NCBI GenBank assembly: GCA_030272155.1
Contig: CP126203.1
Coordinates: 3,348,001-3,412,000, forward strand
Direction: 5' to 3'
Source: Tetradesmus obliquus
Lineage: Eukaryota; Chlorophyta; Chlorophyceae; Sphaeropleales; Scenedesmaceae
DNA: 64,000 bases
A model generated the notes under the pieces. It did not search any database, was not told the origin of the DNA, and worked only from the letters and a program-made list of their open reading frames with translations. Of the stretch, positions 24,558-36,210 are shown in pieces (positions within the stretch are counted from its first letter, which is position 1; every line of letters starts with the position of its first letter). The position numbers and the translations under genes were made by a program.

Positions 24558-25890
24558 CAGGCAGGCAGAAAGCAAGCAACCCCTCAGATAACAAGGCACA
24601 GCTGCTACAGCAGGGCCCCGCTGTTGCTGCACATTCTGGCGCAGGTGCCACCCTGTACAGCCAGGCAGGCCTCCAGCAGCAGCAGGCGATACACTCTGCA
24701 TGCCAGCTACTAAACCTTCACAAAATGTACAAAAGTACAGCAGCAGGCACCTGTGTCAAGGTCCTTGCACGCATCATCATACAGGCCCCTAGTACAACCA
24801 GTTGCAACTTTTTTCTGCTCAAACAACAAACAATCCAGGTGCACCAAGTGCCGGTTCCAGCGGCAGCAGCACCACACGCACTCACCCTTACTCCTGCGCG
24901 CACTTTGTAGCCTGCTGCCCTCAGCTGCTGCACCACTCGCCTGCCCGTGTTGCCGGTGGAGCCAGCCACAAACACCTGCAGCAGCGACAAGCCAGATAGC
25001 CATAGGTGTTCACCTTCTGGGCAGCTGTTGATGAGGCCAGGTTGCAGGTGTGCTGTATTGGTACAGGCACAGGTACAGGCACAGGGAAGCAGGCTTTCTG
25101 CATGCAGCTGCTGCTTGCTTGCACGGATGGCCCTGCCAACAGGCTTAGGGATGCCATGCTCTTGCTGCAGGAGGATGTTGGCAGATGCAGGTCACAGCGC
25201 GCAAGCAGCACTGCTGCTGCATTGTGGACTCTGCTGTGGTGCGAGGTGTGCGCGTGTATGCTTTTGCTTTGCCCTGTACATGCAACAGGTGCGCCTGCAG
25301 TATGACAACACGACATTCACATGGTCTTATGCCTGTCACGCGCCGTATAAGCAAATTTGTGTGGCTTGCAGCCATGTACATTCTGTTACAGACCTCACCG
25401 TGGTTATTTCTGGTGTGTCTGCTAGTGCAGGCAGCTGCCAGGCTGGCAGCAGCTGCCCTGCAGCTAGCAGGCCCAGCAGCAGTGTGCGGCGGTCCACAGC
25501 ACCTAGCCCTGTTGCTGCTGCTGCTCCTGGTGCATCTGGTGCTGCTGCTGAGGGTGCTGCATGCTGAGTGCAGCGGGCGGTGGCCTGCGCTCGCTAGGTT
25601 GCGCAACGCGATGTGAATTGGTACAGCAGCAGATGCAGATGAGGGCAGTGCGCATTGGTGAGGACAGACATACACAGCTATGCGCATGCACTGCAGACAA
25701 ACGTTGCTGTGCGTGTTGCTGTTGACAACAGGCAGACAGTGCAAAGGAAATTTCTCCTGTAGGGATGCACAAAACAGCGGCTTACCAGGTGGGTACGAGG
25801 GAGCCCAACAGGCACAGGCTTGCAGGCAGAGTGCCCGCAACGCCGCAGGCAGGGTGTAGCAGCACTGCTGAAGGGCGCAATGACGTGCAT
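20597..25890 (-). CDS. Plastid NAD(P)-binding Rossmann-fold protein (atypical SDR, At2g34460-like)
   Basis: Eight exons (25786-25890, 25399-25584, 24886-24975, 24440-24522, 23829-23925, 23408-23563, 21474-21638, 20597-20713) give 332 residues. The dinucleotide-binding motif is VFVAGSTGNTGRRVVQQL. It is followed by ADVTKDLK, GDAQAVICATGF, NLVNAAKARGVSTFVLLSS, LRYTIVRPGGLR (the YxxxR variant typical of atypical SDRs), ISRDTVAEVLVAAL and a short C-terminus. The order matches the plant plastid protein At2g34460, a distant relative of Tic62; its substrate is not known. Exons 1 and 2 give an N-terminus with a twin-arginine thylakoid-like signal (RRTLLLGLLAAG, then ALAD). These two exons rest on splice phase rather than homology. 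Introns 4 to 7 hold the densest set of exon-boundary echoes in the window. Confidence 0.82.
21040..21350 (-). repeat. Two echoes of SDR exon 7 3' end with flanking intron
   Basis: The 3' half of exon 7 with its donor and about 120 bp of intron is repeated about 216 bp away (21252-21350) and again further on (21040-21130). Identity falls with distance from the real exon. CACAATCAGCTGCC is kept in all three. Confidence 0.9.
21735..22675 (-). repeat. Array of seven echoes of SDR exon 7 5' end
   Basis: The acceptor and first 50-60 bases of exon 7 (AAERYLRASGLRYTIVRPGG, real copy 21579-21638) recur at about 21735-21780, 21858-21909, 21978-22038, 22102-22162, 22255-22316, 22385-22442 (degenerate) and 22616-22674. 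Spacings are about 120-230 bp. Most keep a CTGCAG acceptor, while the real exon uses TATGTAG. None continues into the second half of the exon. Confidence 0.95.
22937..23225 (-). repeat. Two echoes of SDR exon 6 3' end
   Basis: The last 45 or so bases of exon 6 (coding KILNLLGGVLDHKL) with its donor recur at 22937-22990 and 23160-23215; the real copy is 23402-23452. Following intron sequence (ACCAGGCCAGTT) is shared between the two echoes, showing a unit of about 225 bp. Confidence 0.92.
24010..24196 (-). repeat. Two echoes of SDR exon 5 5' end
   Basis: The acceptor and first 40 or so bases of exon 5 (real 23885-23925) recur at 24012-24058 and 24158-24196, each with the CTGCAG-type border and GGCGGCCATTGGTGAC. 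Confidence 0.9.
24524..24555. repeat. CTG run at SDR exon 4 acceptor
   Basis: On the sense (minus) strand a CTG run of about ten units leads directly into the CAG acceptor of exon 4. Confidence 0.9.
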
Positions 25891-26934
25891 TGTAGCTATT
25901 ACGTTCGTGGTAGTGATTGCGATGACGTTGAGTAGCAGCAGGTGCCTCAGCAGGTACAAGCAGGAGAGGCCAGAAGAGAGCAGTGACCAGCAATGACAGC
26001 AACGTCGAGGAGACAAGTTCACTGCACTGCTGCCGGCGATGAAGAGGCTGATACACCAGTGTATGACGCGTAGATGAGCAGTGATCTGCGTACTGAGAGA
26101 CGCACTGGGTGCACGAAATCAAGCCCTGATCGCAACGCGAATAACAAGGGCTTTTACCGGAAGCGAACCAGCACAGCACCCAGTCCCCATTCGTTCCCTC
26201 TACATAAGTTTCACACAAACTTCACTTAATGCTGCATGCAAACACCGTTTCCTGTGCTTGTCAAGCAGTACAGTCTGCCTGTACAGCAAGCTGACCAAGG
26301 AGGAGCAGTTGCCTACTGTGTGCGTTTGTAAAGAGGTAGGGTTGCTTCCATGTAGCCAGTTCAGCATAGTTGAAATGCATGGGCATGGGCCATGCCCCAC
26401 TGCAGACTGAGCAGCAGCAGCAACAACAGCAACAGCAGAGAGCTGTGAGCGTGGGATGCTTGATATCAGATATTGATACCTGATCAGCGGCCAGGGGCAG
26501 TGCATCTCCCATCATTAGCACCAGCACTGCAGCGGCGCACCAACAGCTGCCTGTATCTGCGCTTTGTGCTGCACACACAGCGCAAAAAGCGCTACAGAAA
26601 CGCAATCACGCATACTTTCATCCGACCATGCATGACACAATTCCCTCTCATATCACCAGCAGCGCACATGCTGCTGTGCGCTGTCACTGTTGCCTCACCC
26701 ACACTCTGCCGCCTGACACTTGCAGGACACTGCTAAAAGCAAGGTGCAACAGCGCAGCTCGAGCGCCTGCAGTAGGCAGTCAGAGCAGAGGCAGTCAGCG
26801 CAGTAGCACCAGCCAGCTAGCAGCAGCTTCAGGAGCAGCCAGCGCAACACCAGGCCCTGCCCTCCGGGATCAACTCAGCCCCTCCCCTCACGAGGCCAGC
26901 TGGCATACATACAGCAGCAGCAGCAGCAGCAGCC
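25891..26934. promoter_or_regulatory. Divergent intergenic region, SDR / membrane protein
   Basis: About 1 kb between two divergent start codons. No gene is supported; a CAG run forms the probable 5' UTR of the gene at 26935. If the SDR start is the in-frame ATG at 26022 the region is shorter. Confidence 0.45.
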
Positions 26935-27561
26935 ATGCAGCGCAGCAGCAGGAAGCCCGCAAACGTAGCAGACCAGCTGCTTGCAGATGACCAGCCGCTA
27001 GATGCTGAGGAGCAAGCTGCTGTCATCGCAGCGCTAGAAGAGCAGCAGCTGCAGCACAACCGCACATTCAAGCTGGCCTTTGGCTGTATATCTGGCGCCC
27101 TTGGCACCTTCTTCCTGCATGCGTCGCTGCAGCAGCAGCTGCACCCGTATGAGGTGCGGTTCACTGGCGAGCTTAGGCCAGTCACAAGCAGCGCGGCGGT
27201 TGCAGGAATGCTTTTCCTGCAAGGGTTAGGCCTGCTGACGGCTGCTGCAGCGCTGGTTAAGGAGCTGCCGCGGAGAGGAGACAGGGAGAGGGCATGCATG
27301 CCTGCAGGAGTGCAGGTGCAAATGCTGCTGGGCGCTGCAGTGCTGCTTGCAGGATTTGGCGGCATCTATTGGAGTGGTGCGCTGTGGGCCAGTGTGCGGA
27401 AGTATGGCTGGGATGTTGGTGCTAAGTGGGAGCTTGCGTGGCTGCCGCTGCTGCCTGCTGGGGTGTGCCTGCTGTGCTGCTATGTGGTGCACAGCATCCA
27501 GGGGACTGCAAGGGATGTGCAGAGGCTGCGGCACTTGCAGTATGATTTCAAGAAGGTGTAG
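26935..27561 (+). CDS. Unrecognised four-TM integral membrane protein, single exon
   Basis: This is an uninterrupted 208-residue frame starting at an ATG 15 nt after a CAG run. The first 45 or so residues are hydrophilic and acidic. Four hydrophobic segments follow, at about residues 45-65, 88-112, 125-148 and 160-182: LAFGCISGALGTFFL, AAVAGMLFLQGLGLLTAAAAL, MLLGAAVLLAGFGGIYW and WLPLLPAGVCLLCCYVV. The tail is basic and ends DFKKV. I do not recognise a family. Codon choice and the lack of low-complexity frameshifts support real coding. Its lack of introns is unusual next to its neighbours. It is divergent from the SDR gene with about 1 kb between them. Confidence 0.65.
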   Translation: MQRSSRKPANVADQLLADDQPLDAEEQAAVIAALEEQQLQHNRTFKLAFGCISGALGTFFLHASLQQQLHPYEVRFTGELRPVTSSAAVAGMLFLQGLGLLTAAAALVKELPRRGDRERACMPAGVQVQMLLGAAVLLAGFGGIYWSGALWASVRKYGWDVGAKWELAWLPLLPAGVCLLCCYVVHSIQGTARDVQRLRHLQYDFKKV

Positions 27562-28791
27562 GGCAGCAGCTGTATGTGGCATGTGCACGTGTCAGGCTGG
27601 TACATCACGGCTGGATCTGCACGGTATGGTGCTGGCATGTTGTAGTTTGGTCTTTGCAGTACACTGGTTCAATGGACTGGACCGTTAAGATCTTACAGCC
27701 AGCAGGTTCCTGATTGAACAAGACACCCTCCAGGCACCTGGTGAGGGCTGGAGCACGTGCAAGGAAACCATGCCGGTGAATCGTTCGCAGTCAAGCCGCG
27801 AGGAAGCTGAAGACGCATTCTAACAAAAATGGAAAATATACAATTCGAAGGGGCTGGGGGCGCTAGTGATCGGCGCAGGCTTCTACACAGTGACGCGCAG
27901 AATGACATAGAAGGATGACAGCTTGCATCTACACAGAAGCTGTCCATACGCTGGTGCCTTGCCTTTTTGCGGTTGATCAGAGCCATTGGTGGCGGTATAC
28001 GTGGCTAAGGAGCATTACAGAGGAAATTCACGTCCAGCTGCGTCGAGTGTCCTTGCTCCCAGCCACAGTTTGGCCACCTTGTGTTTACTAAAACCTTAGT
28101 TCTTCACGTTCTGAGCTGGCTGAGCGTGATCGGACTACAGTTCGTTTGCTCCGTGTGCCTCTCGGTTGACAACCACCGCTACGTCTGGAACAGAGCTGCT
28201 CAACACAGTTCTAAAGTCTGTCTAGTTTCTTTCAGCCGAAGAAGCAGGCGAGAAGTCGGTGAGGAGCATCGTGCGTGGGGTCACTCTGTAGCTGTGCGCG
28301 GAAATATTGTTCTGTTTTGCACATTATAGTTTATAATATGTCCTTTATGCTGAGCCATCCCTGCCATAGGCTCATGCATACCCGTTGCAAGCCGGCTTGG
28401 TTAGCGCGTAGCGCTGCATGCTTGGTGTTGATTTACAGCAAGGCCTTCCCGCATCCCACCCTTACAGCATGTATATTATGAAAGCGTGGGGGATGGCAGC
28501 GTTGATCGCCGGAGGATTCCTCTCCTTTCCTCGTACAATAGCACTTTGCAGCAGCAGCACACGTCCCACCAATGTGGACGCTCTGCCAGCCTCTCACGTG
28601 CATCGTACCTCGACGTCCTCTGTTCACCTGTCAACAACATGTTTTACTGCGTCCTGAGCTCCTGCCACTGCTTGTTCTTTGCTGCTGTGCAGCGGGACCT
28701 TCCTGCAGCTGCTCCGAAGCTTCTCCAGCAGCGCAGCAGCAGCAGCAGCAGCACAAGCACAGCAGCAGGGTTGAACTAACCAGCTGCAACC
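27562..28791. other. Intergenic, no gene seen
   Basis: 1.2 kb between the membrane protein and methyltransferase 1. A CAG run at 28731-28755 is probably in the methyltransferase 5' UTR. I see nothing else. Confidence 0.45.
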
Positions 28792-31504
28792 ATGCCAGAC
28801 ATCACAACAGGCGACTCCATGGAGCCTGGCATGACGCTCTGGAGCCAGAGCGATGCCATCAGCATGATCCGCTCAGACAAGCTGAAGGCAATCAGCGGCA
28901 AGGCCGGCTCAGACATCAGCGTCACTGCCAAATGCAGTGCAGCCGCCACCCCTGAGCCGCTGTCTCCTGCAGGGCCTTTGGAGCACACAGGTATGTCTAA
29001 TGCTTGAAGGTGCCAAGATGCCGAACTCACTGTGTCCGACTTGGAGCATCAGCCCTGGGGTATGCTGGTCCAGCTTTGCTTGAAGGTGCTCAGCGTTGCA
29101 TTTACTGTGTGTAAATCTGTCCTTGTACACAGACGAGACGCCATCCCCCAAGTCAACTGAGGCAGACGAGGCAGCCGAGTTTCACCAGATCTGCCACCAG
29201 GGCTGGGCGTGGAGCTGGGCCAACCTGCGTGTGAAGATCTACCGCTTCACCATCCTCATCATCAAGCAGGTGTACCTCATCTTCATGACGCTGTCCCTGC
29301 CCACCAACCACCTCATGGTGAGCAGCAGCTGCAGGCGGGAAGGCAGAAACACTGTGCCAGCATCACAGCAATCCATGCGCAGCAGCAACTGGTGTGTGGA
29401 TGCTGGTCATACGCAGCAGGTTGCCGGGCACTTTGCAGCAAAAGCATCCTTGGTTATGCTGATGTCGTGCCTTGCAATATGCTGCCGTGCTTGCCAGGTG
29501 TGCCGCCAGCGCTAGCTCTGTGACTAATGGCGCCTCACGTTGCTGCTGCTGCTGCTGCTGTTGCTTTGTGCAGCTGACCTTCCGCACGCTGCCACGCGAC
29601 TTTGACGAGCCGCACCACAATGCAGACCACCTGGCAGCCAAGTTCAGGAACGCCATCATGCCGGCACGCGGCAAGCTGCACGATCAGCGCAGCAGGCTCA
29701 TCAAGATCAACAGGGTGAGCTGTGGATGGGTGCCTTGTAAGCCAGCGCTGGAGTGTAACAAAAGTGGAAGCAGCAGAAGATCAGCCACCAAGCTGACCAG
29801 ATGCATTTTGCTGCATAGGCTTGGCTGCATGCTGATAACAGTTGTGGCAGTTGTGCGGGAAGTCATATGACGCGTCATTGGCCACTTCGCAGCTAGCTGC
29901 ATGTCACCTGTTACTGACGATACTTTTGTCCGCCTACCTGCCGCCCCTGGCGCTCCTCCTGTTGTTATGTAACATGTCATATGACAGTGGTTCCTGGAGA
30001 TGCCGTTCCTGGGCATCCCCGGCATCGTGCGCTTCATTGACGTGCGCACACAGTGGTTTGATGAGGCGATGGAGCAGGCCTTTGATGACGGCATCCAGCA
30101 GGTATGTTATGTTATTGTTACAGTTATGACAACTTATGACAAGTTATGTTATGTTTTGTTGGCAGCGTGTGGGTGCTGCATGCGTGTGGGTGCTGCATGC
30201 GTTGAGTGTGTGGGCTTTGGTGCAAACCGCAGCTGTGCAAGAAGAAGTGCCGGAACATGCAGATGCAGTAGAGCAGACGCACGGTCAGCTGCAGCGCTCG
30301 GACTGTGTTGCCTTTTCAAGTGCATGCCACTCTCTGACCATGTTTTTCGCTGCTTTGCAGGTGGTGGTGATTGCAGCGGGCTATGACACGCGCGCGTACC
30401 GCCTGAGCAGGCCCGGGGTCAAGTTCTACGAGATCGACCTGCCCCATGCCAGCAAGAACAAGCAGGAGCTGGTGCGCAGCCTGCTGCCAGCAGACAAGGT
30501 GAGCCTGCCGCAGCTTGGCAAGCGCTGCTGCATAGAAGACAAGGTGAGCCCGCAAGCACTGCTGTAATTCTGTGGCGGCCGCTGCAGCAGTAGAGTAATT
30601 AAAGCCGCCAGCAGCTTGCGGTGGCATTGCATGGTTTGGATGCCAAGACAACACACAAATGACAACAGGAACACAGCGGTGATCATACATAACATGTATT
30701 GACCTTTTTTGTGTGTATGCTGCCGCGCTTGTGTCCGCTGTGTGCTGCCGCTGCGCAGTACCCTCGCCCCGAGTTTGTGGCTGCTGACCTGTCCAAGGTG
30801 AAGCTGGCTGACGCGCTGGCGGCAACAAGCTTCGACCCAACCAAGACCACGCTCTTCACAGCAGGTGCGCGCAGCAATAGGCAGGCGGCAGATGCACCAA
30901 TGACATGCCTCTGAACAGTAGTTGACAAAGCACTGTATGCTGGCTGTGGAGATAAACAGCATTGCCTTCGTCTGCATTACCTTGACATCCAAGGTCGGAG
31001 GCATTGCAGAAAGCTCAGCCAAGTGTCTTGAGCATGGGCTTGCTGATGTTTAAACTGCATCTGAGTTCACCATGACAGTCACCATGCTGGTGTTGACAAA
31101 CCTTGCCGCCACTCCTGCTGCTGCTGCCGCCTGCAGAGGGCCTGCTTTACTACCTGCCGCCCGCAGCGGTGCAGCAGCTGCTGACCTGCGTCAGCACCAT
31201 CAGTGCACCCGGCAGCCGCGTCATGTTTGACTTCCTGAACCTCTCAACCCTCTCCGGCGAAGTTTGGAACCCTGGGTTTGAAACCTTGATGCTGTCAGTC
31301 TGGAACAAGGGCGAAGTGATGTACAGCGGCATCGATGAGAGGCCCGAGGCAGTCGAGAAGCTGCTGCGCCTGTTCGGCTTCCACACGCACGAGGTGCTGT
31401 CAGCGCGAGACATGGTGAAGCGCTACATGCCGCATGTGCAGTGGGGGACACACCCACCCACAGTGAGCCCCTACTTCAGCTATGTGTGCGGAGAGAAGCT
31501 GTGA
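28792..31504 (+). CDS. SAM-dependent methyltransferase 1, leucine carboxyl methyltransferase superfamily
   Basis: Seven exons (28792-28990, 29133-29317, 29574-29714, 29988-30101, 30361-30498, 30759-30864, 31137-31504) join to 416 residues. The SAM-binding motif AAGYDTRAYRL corresponds to GxGxDTRxxR of the LCM/TIGR00027 group, and KFYEIDLPHA is the following acidic strand that binds the ribose. Other family blocks are GIPGIVRFIDVRTQWFDEA, FVAADLSKV, EGLLYYLPPAAVQQLL and FDFLNLSTLSGEVW. The N-terminal 65 residues are a poorly conserved leader. The middle segment YLIFMTLSLPTNHLM is hydrophobic. The family includes the PP2A Leu methyltransferase, TYW4 and many bacterial enzymes that modify small molecules. 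Nothing here fixes the substrate. It is the first of three tandem paralogues. Confidence 0.85.
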
Positions 31505-34127
31505 AGTCAGCAAATGCAGAACGCGAGTCTGCAGGATGTGTGCAGGATGTGCGTGTAGGTTTGTGGTGCTGAGGCCTGCTAGCATCAGCGGCGGACTGCA
31601 GCAGCAGCAGCAGCCAAAGCTAGCGGGCAGCGTGGGCTGGCCCAGCAGCGGCGGGTGGTTGGGCAGCTTTGCAGCATGTTTGTTGTGTGCAGGGCTTGCT
31701 TCCTGGCACCGGAGCTGAGGCGCTAGCACTGGCGTTGGACTGCAGGAGCAGCTGCAGCATTCAAAGCTAGCTGGCAGTGTACGTGGGCTCAGCAGCGGCA
31801 AGTGGTTGGGCAGCTTGCAGCATGTGTTTTCTGGGCTGCAAGGTGTTCGCAGCACCTGAGCAGCTGTACTGGACATCCTGTGATGTTCTGGGTGCGTTGT
31901 GTGACTGCTTGTGCAGATTGGGAGCAGCAGTTGCAGCGGCGGTGAGCAGTTGCTGGTGTCAGGGGTCAGGGTGCTGTGGTTCTGTTCTGTGCTGAATCTG
32001 CTGTAAGAGTTTATGTAAAGCTGCCTGGCAGTGGGTGGCTGTTTTCCTGTTTCTGGCGTGTGCTGCCTTGGATTAGGTGTACTGCCGGACTGCTAGCGTT
32101 GTGCTTTGACAGGGCGTCCGCTTGACTAGTACTCGGGAAGATGCTGGCTATCACAATCACACCATATTTCATTGATCCTGGTTTGATTTAATGCTCTGCC
32201 ACGCTTGTTTCAGCGCCCAGCTGCTTGCAACCGTGGCAAGTTGGCTGCGGGCGCTTTGAAACGAATCAGGGCATTGTTCTGCACAAAGCAACACTGGCCA
32301 TTGAAAGTCATGGCAGCATGTTTGGTTCAGGCGCTGAAGCAGCGTCATGTTGCAGGGGGCTGTAAAGTGTGCAATAGCAGGTGTTGTGTGCGGCGTGTAC
32401 CCTGCCGTGCTGTGCGTGTGATACTACCAGGCACAGCTGGGAGCAGCATTGTGTGTATGTCTTTCTGGGAATGGTGCGTTTGACTAGAGGGGCGTTACCA
32501 GCAGCAGACACTTGCACTGGTTTGCAGGAAACACTTGCACTGGTTGGCAGCAGCATGGTTGCGCTGATGTGTTTCTCCTGGTGATGTTTGTGCTGGATGT
32601 AGCAGCGGCGAGTTCTTTGCTGCGGCTGCTGCTGCGGCTGCTGCTGCGGCTGCGGCTGCTGCTACCCAGGTATGACTGGCGTTGACTTTGTACATGGGAG
32701 CGCTACGACCTGCTGTTGTTTGAGCTGGTGTCTGTAGCCCAGCTGCAGCAGCTGTGGGATAGCGCACTTGCACCTGCAGCGCGCCCGTGCCGGCATGACA
32801 TTGTGCATGTATAGGAACGAAGTTATACATCCACCATGTGCTGAGAGCATTGTTTGGTGTCATGCCTAGGGCTTCAGACTGTGGGACTATGGCATTGTTG
32901 GGCGTGAGGGGACCTCAGCGCGACAATGGTTGCATTGCGCTGCGATCGTTCTGCAGTTGTTTGGCTGTGTCACAATCCGGCGTGTACATCTGCTGCAATT
33001 GTTGCTTGGCTCACCAACGTAGCTGTGCTTTGGGGCCATGTGTACACCGTGCCAGCTAAGCAAACTGCTGGTCATGCACGTAGCAGTAAGTTGAGAATCT
33101 GCTGCCGACATTAGTGTGGGCCTGTTTTCCCGCTAATGTAGCCCACCTAAACAGCTCAGGCTGAGCACAGCAGGGGTGCAGGGGCGTGCTGTCAGATTTG
33201 TGAGCATTGCCTGTAACTGTTATGCCGGCTAGTACCACTGCCACCAGCGTCGCTCTGCAAGGCCACATGTGTCTGTGACTTTGAAGTTGGGCTGTTGCAG
33301 GGTATGGGACTCCAGAAGTGGCCAGCTGCAAGGACTTCCTGCTGCTGCTGCCTGACAGCTGCATCCGGTTCTATACACTCGTCCTCCAGGTTTGTCGTAC
33401 ATATAAAGCAGCTATACCGGTAGTATGTTGTTCGGTGGTGTTCCAGCTGGCACTGCAGCGGGTCGCGCAGTGTGCGAGCCCCCGTGGGGATCATGTGACT
33501 GCATTATTCATCGGAAGCTTTTCTTTTGAATTATCTTTGACGTCTTGGCTATCCCTGCTCACAGCGGAAGATCATGCAATCCAATCGAATATTTGTAGTG
33601 CTTGCCTGTTGCCTTGGACTGCACAGCGACAGCAGGTGCAGCAGCGCCCGGGAATAGGAATCGCCTGTGTTATGCCTTCGCTCGATCTCTGTGGTTGTTC
33701 AAGAGCACTCAATTTTCCAGCCGACTGCCGAACGAGTCAAAAGTGCAGCAGCTTGCACCTGTACCACCAGCCCAATTGGTCTTCGAGCTGCGACGGCACC
33801 CAAGGACTTCACTCAGTGTTCTTAAAACTATCTTTCAACGTCCTATAAAACAACTCGCACGTCTGTTTGGTCAGCTTACGACATACCCGCTGTACTAGAT
33901 CTGCACCAAGGTTGAAAGAGGTCGAGGTGAGCAGAGGGATACCCGCATACGTCGGCCAACGCTTCACGACAAACGCCAGCTCTCGGAACTGCAACAGCTT
34001 CCAGCAGTGCTGATTGCTCAAAGAATGGCAGGCACGCTCGTGACGCACCGTGTGCCATGCACCATGTTGATGCAGGGGCATTCCACCAACAGACAGACAA
34101 GTTTGTTCCTGCAACCACCAAGCCAAC
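31505..34127. other. Intergenic between methyltransferases 1 and 2
   Basis: 2.6 kb without a supportable gene. An imperfect duplication of about 105 bp follows the stop (31575-31680 and 31718-31822). A TGTAA motif at 32002-32006 may be the polyadenylation signal. GCTGCGGCT repeats lie at 32616-32665. Confidence 0.5.
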
Positions 34128-36165
34128 ATGGCCCCAGCAGTGACTGTGGACGTGACATTGACTCAAAGCAGCAGTTACAGAGCCTCGAAAGCAGAGACGT
34201 TCCGGCTCACAACACCCGCGCAGATTGACAGACATGTGAACAGAGCAGCAGCAGCAGCACCTGCAGGGGCGGAGGAGCAGCAGGAAGCAGCTGTCCTGCA
34301 AGCAGCCAGCAGCAGCAGCTCCCTGCAGGACGCTGGGTTTGACCAGCTGTGTAATGACGGCGCTGCCTGGACCTGGTCAAACTTTGTGGTCAAGCTGTAC
34401 CGCAACACGCTGGGCTTGCTGAAGCAGCTGTACCTCATCTTCATGACGCTGTCGCTGCGCACCAACCACCTCATGGTGAGCAGATGCAGGCGGAATGGTG
34501 TTCATCATGTTTCGTATCAAACCTGTGGCAGCAGCATGTGTTTCTTGGCTGCGCCTGGCAGCACAGGCAGATCACATGTCCTCAGGCTAGCCAGGATGAT
34601 GCTTCAGCAGACCGGCAGCTGAGGGAATGTCTAGGCATCTGCTGCATGTCATAACCTTGGACGAAAGCACGTGTTGCCGCTGGGCCCAGGCATGCTGCTA
34701 TGCACACAGGTTGCACCTGGTTTGAACACCCCCTTTGAAACTCATAGTCTGCCAGCGGTTAGTCCGTGACGCACAGGTGACTCATAGGTGATTCATAGGT
34801 AAGCGCCAGCCGCTCGGCAGTGGCAGCAATGCACACACACCATCAGCGCCCAGCTCCAGCTGAAGCATCTGCGTCTCTGCTTGCCGCCTGCCGCTCTCTC
34901 ACATTATTGTTGTTTGTGTGCAGCTGACGTTCCGCACCATGACGCGTGATTTCGATGAGCCCAACTGCAATGGCGACTTCCTTGCAGCCAAGTTCAGGAA
35001 CGCCATCATGCCAGCACGCGGCAGGCTGCACGATCAGCGCAGCAGGCTCATCAAGATCAACAGGGTGAGCTGGGAACTTTCATTTGGAACGCAGCGCGCA
35101 TTTGCAGATGTTAGCTTTTGGTGTGTTGCTGTGCATGTCTTCTCAAAACAAGCCATGCTGGCTTGCACACCGCTGCCATGAAGTTGCATCACATGACATG
35201 ACTTGTCTGCAGCTGCATCCTATCAGCAAATCTGGTGGCAATCGCGCTCATCTATGCTTGCTGTGCCTTGCAGGATGCCATTGAGTTTCCCTTCCTGGGC
35301 ATCCCCGGCATTGTGCGCTTCATTGACGTGCGCACGCAGTGGTTCGACGAGGGCGTCACAGCAGCCATGGACGATGGCATCACGCAGGTGGGTCGCTGGT
35401 GTGTCATTCAATTGTTGTGTGTGAGTTGGGGAGTTTGGTGGTTCTGCCAGCCAGCACTGTATTGTTGCAGATGGTGGCAGAGGCTGGGTGCGCTGGCAAT
35501 TTGGCAGTGCCACTGCCGCACGGTGCGGCTGTACACAGCATTGTGCATTACTGCATGTTAGATTACTGCATGTTAGATGATGTTGTCAAGTTCAATTTGA
35601 AAAGGACACACGGTGTGTTGCGCGCATGTGAGTCGTCGCACTTCATGTAGCTTTCCACGTCTGCTCAGCAGACGTGGCAAATTACATGAAGTGCGACGAC
35701 ACACAGCAGTGCTGTGGCTGTTCGGTAGCATGCTGCAGCGATGCTGTGCCACTTTTGGCTGCAGCCGTTTGCAGACCCAACACAGCTGCTGTTCTCAACA
35801 GGAACCCTGCCCCTGCATCCTCTTTTGCATGTGCAGGTGGTCATCATCGCTGCAGGGTATGACACGCGCGCGTACCGCCTGAGCAGGCCCGGGGTCAAGT
35901 TCTACGAGATCGACCTGCCCCATGCCAGCAAGAACAAGCAGGAGCTGGTGCGCAGCCTGCTGCCAGCAGACAAGGTGAGCCTGCCGCAGCTTGGCAAGCG
36001 CTGCTGCATATAGAAGCGTTATGGTTGCATGTTGATATTGGCATCTCAGACATTGCAAGCAACAAGCACGTGGTGAGGCTGCAAGCTCTGCTGCTTGCAT
36101 GCTATAATGATGGCAAAAAACGGCATCTGTGTGCATCTGCACGGCTGTACATTGGTGTTGGTGCT

Positions 36166-36210
<45 letters not shown>

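Noticed and set aside
25145-26218. A 357-codon minus-strand ORF
   Set aside because: Its composition is irregular and no domain is visible; it overlaps SDR exon 2 in another frame.
31505-34127. Possible extra gene between methyltransferases 1 and 2
   Set aside because: Open frames here are short and unrelated to any family I know, and no splice-linked set of exons could be built.
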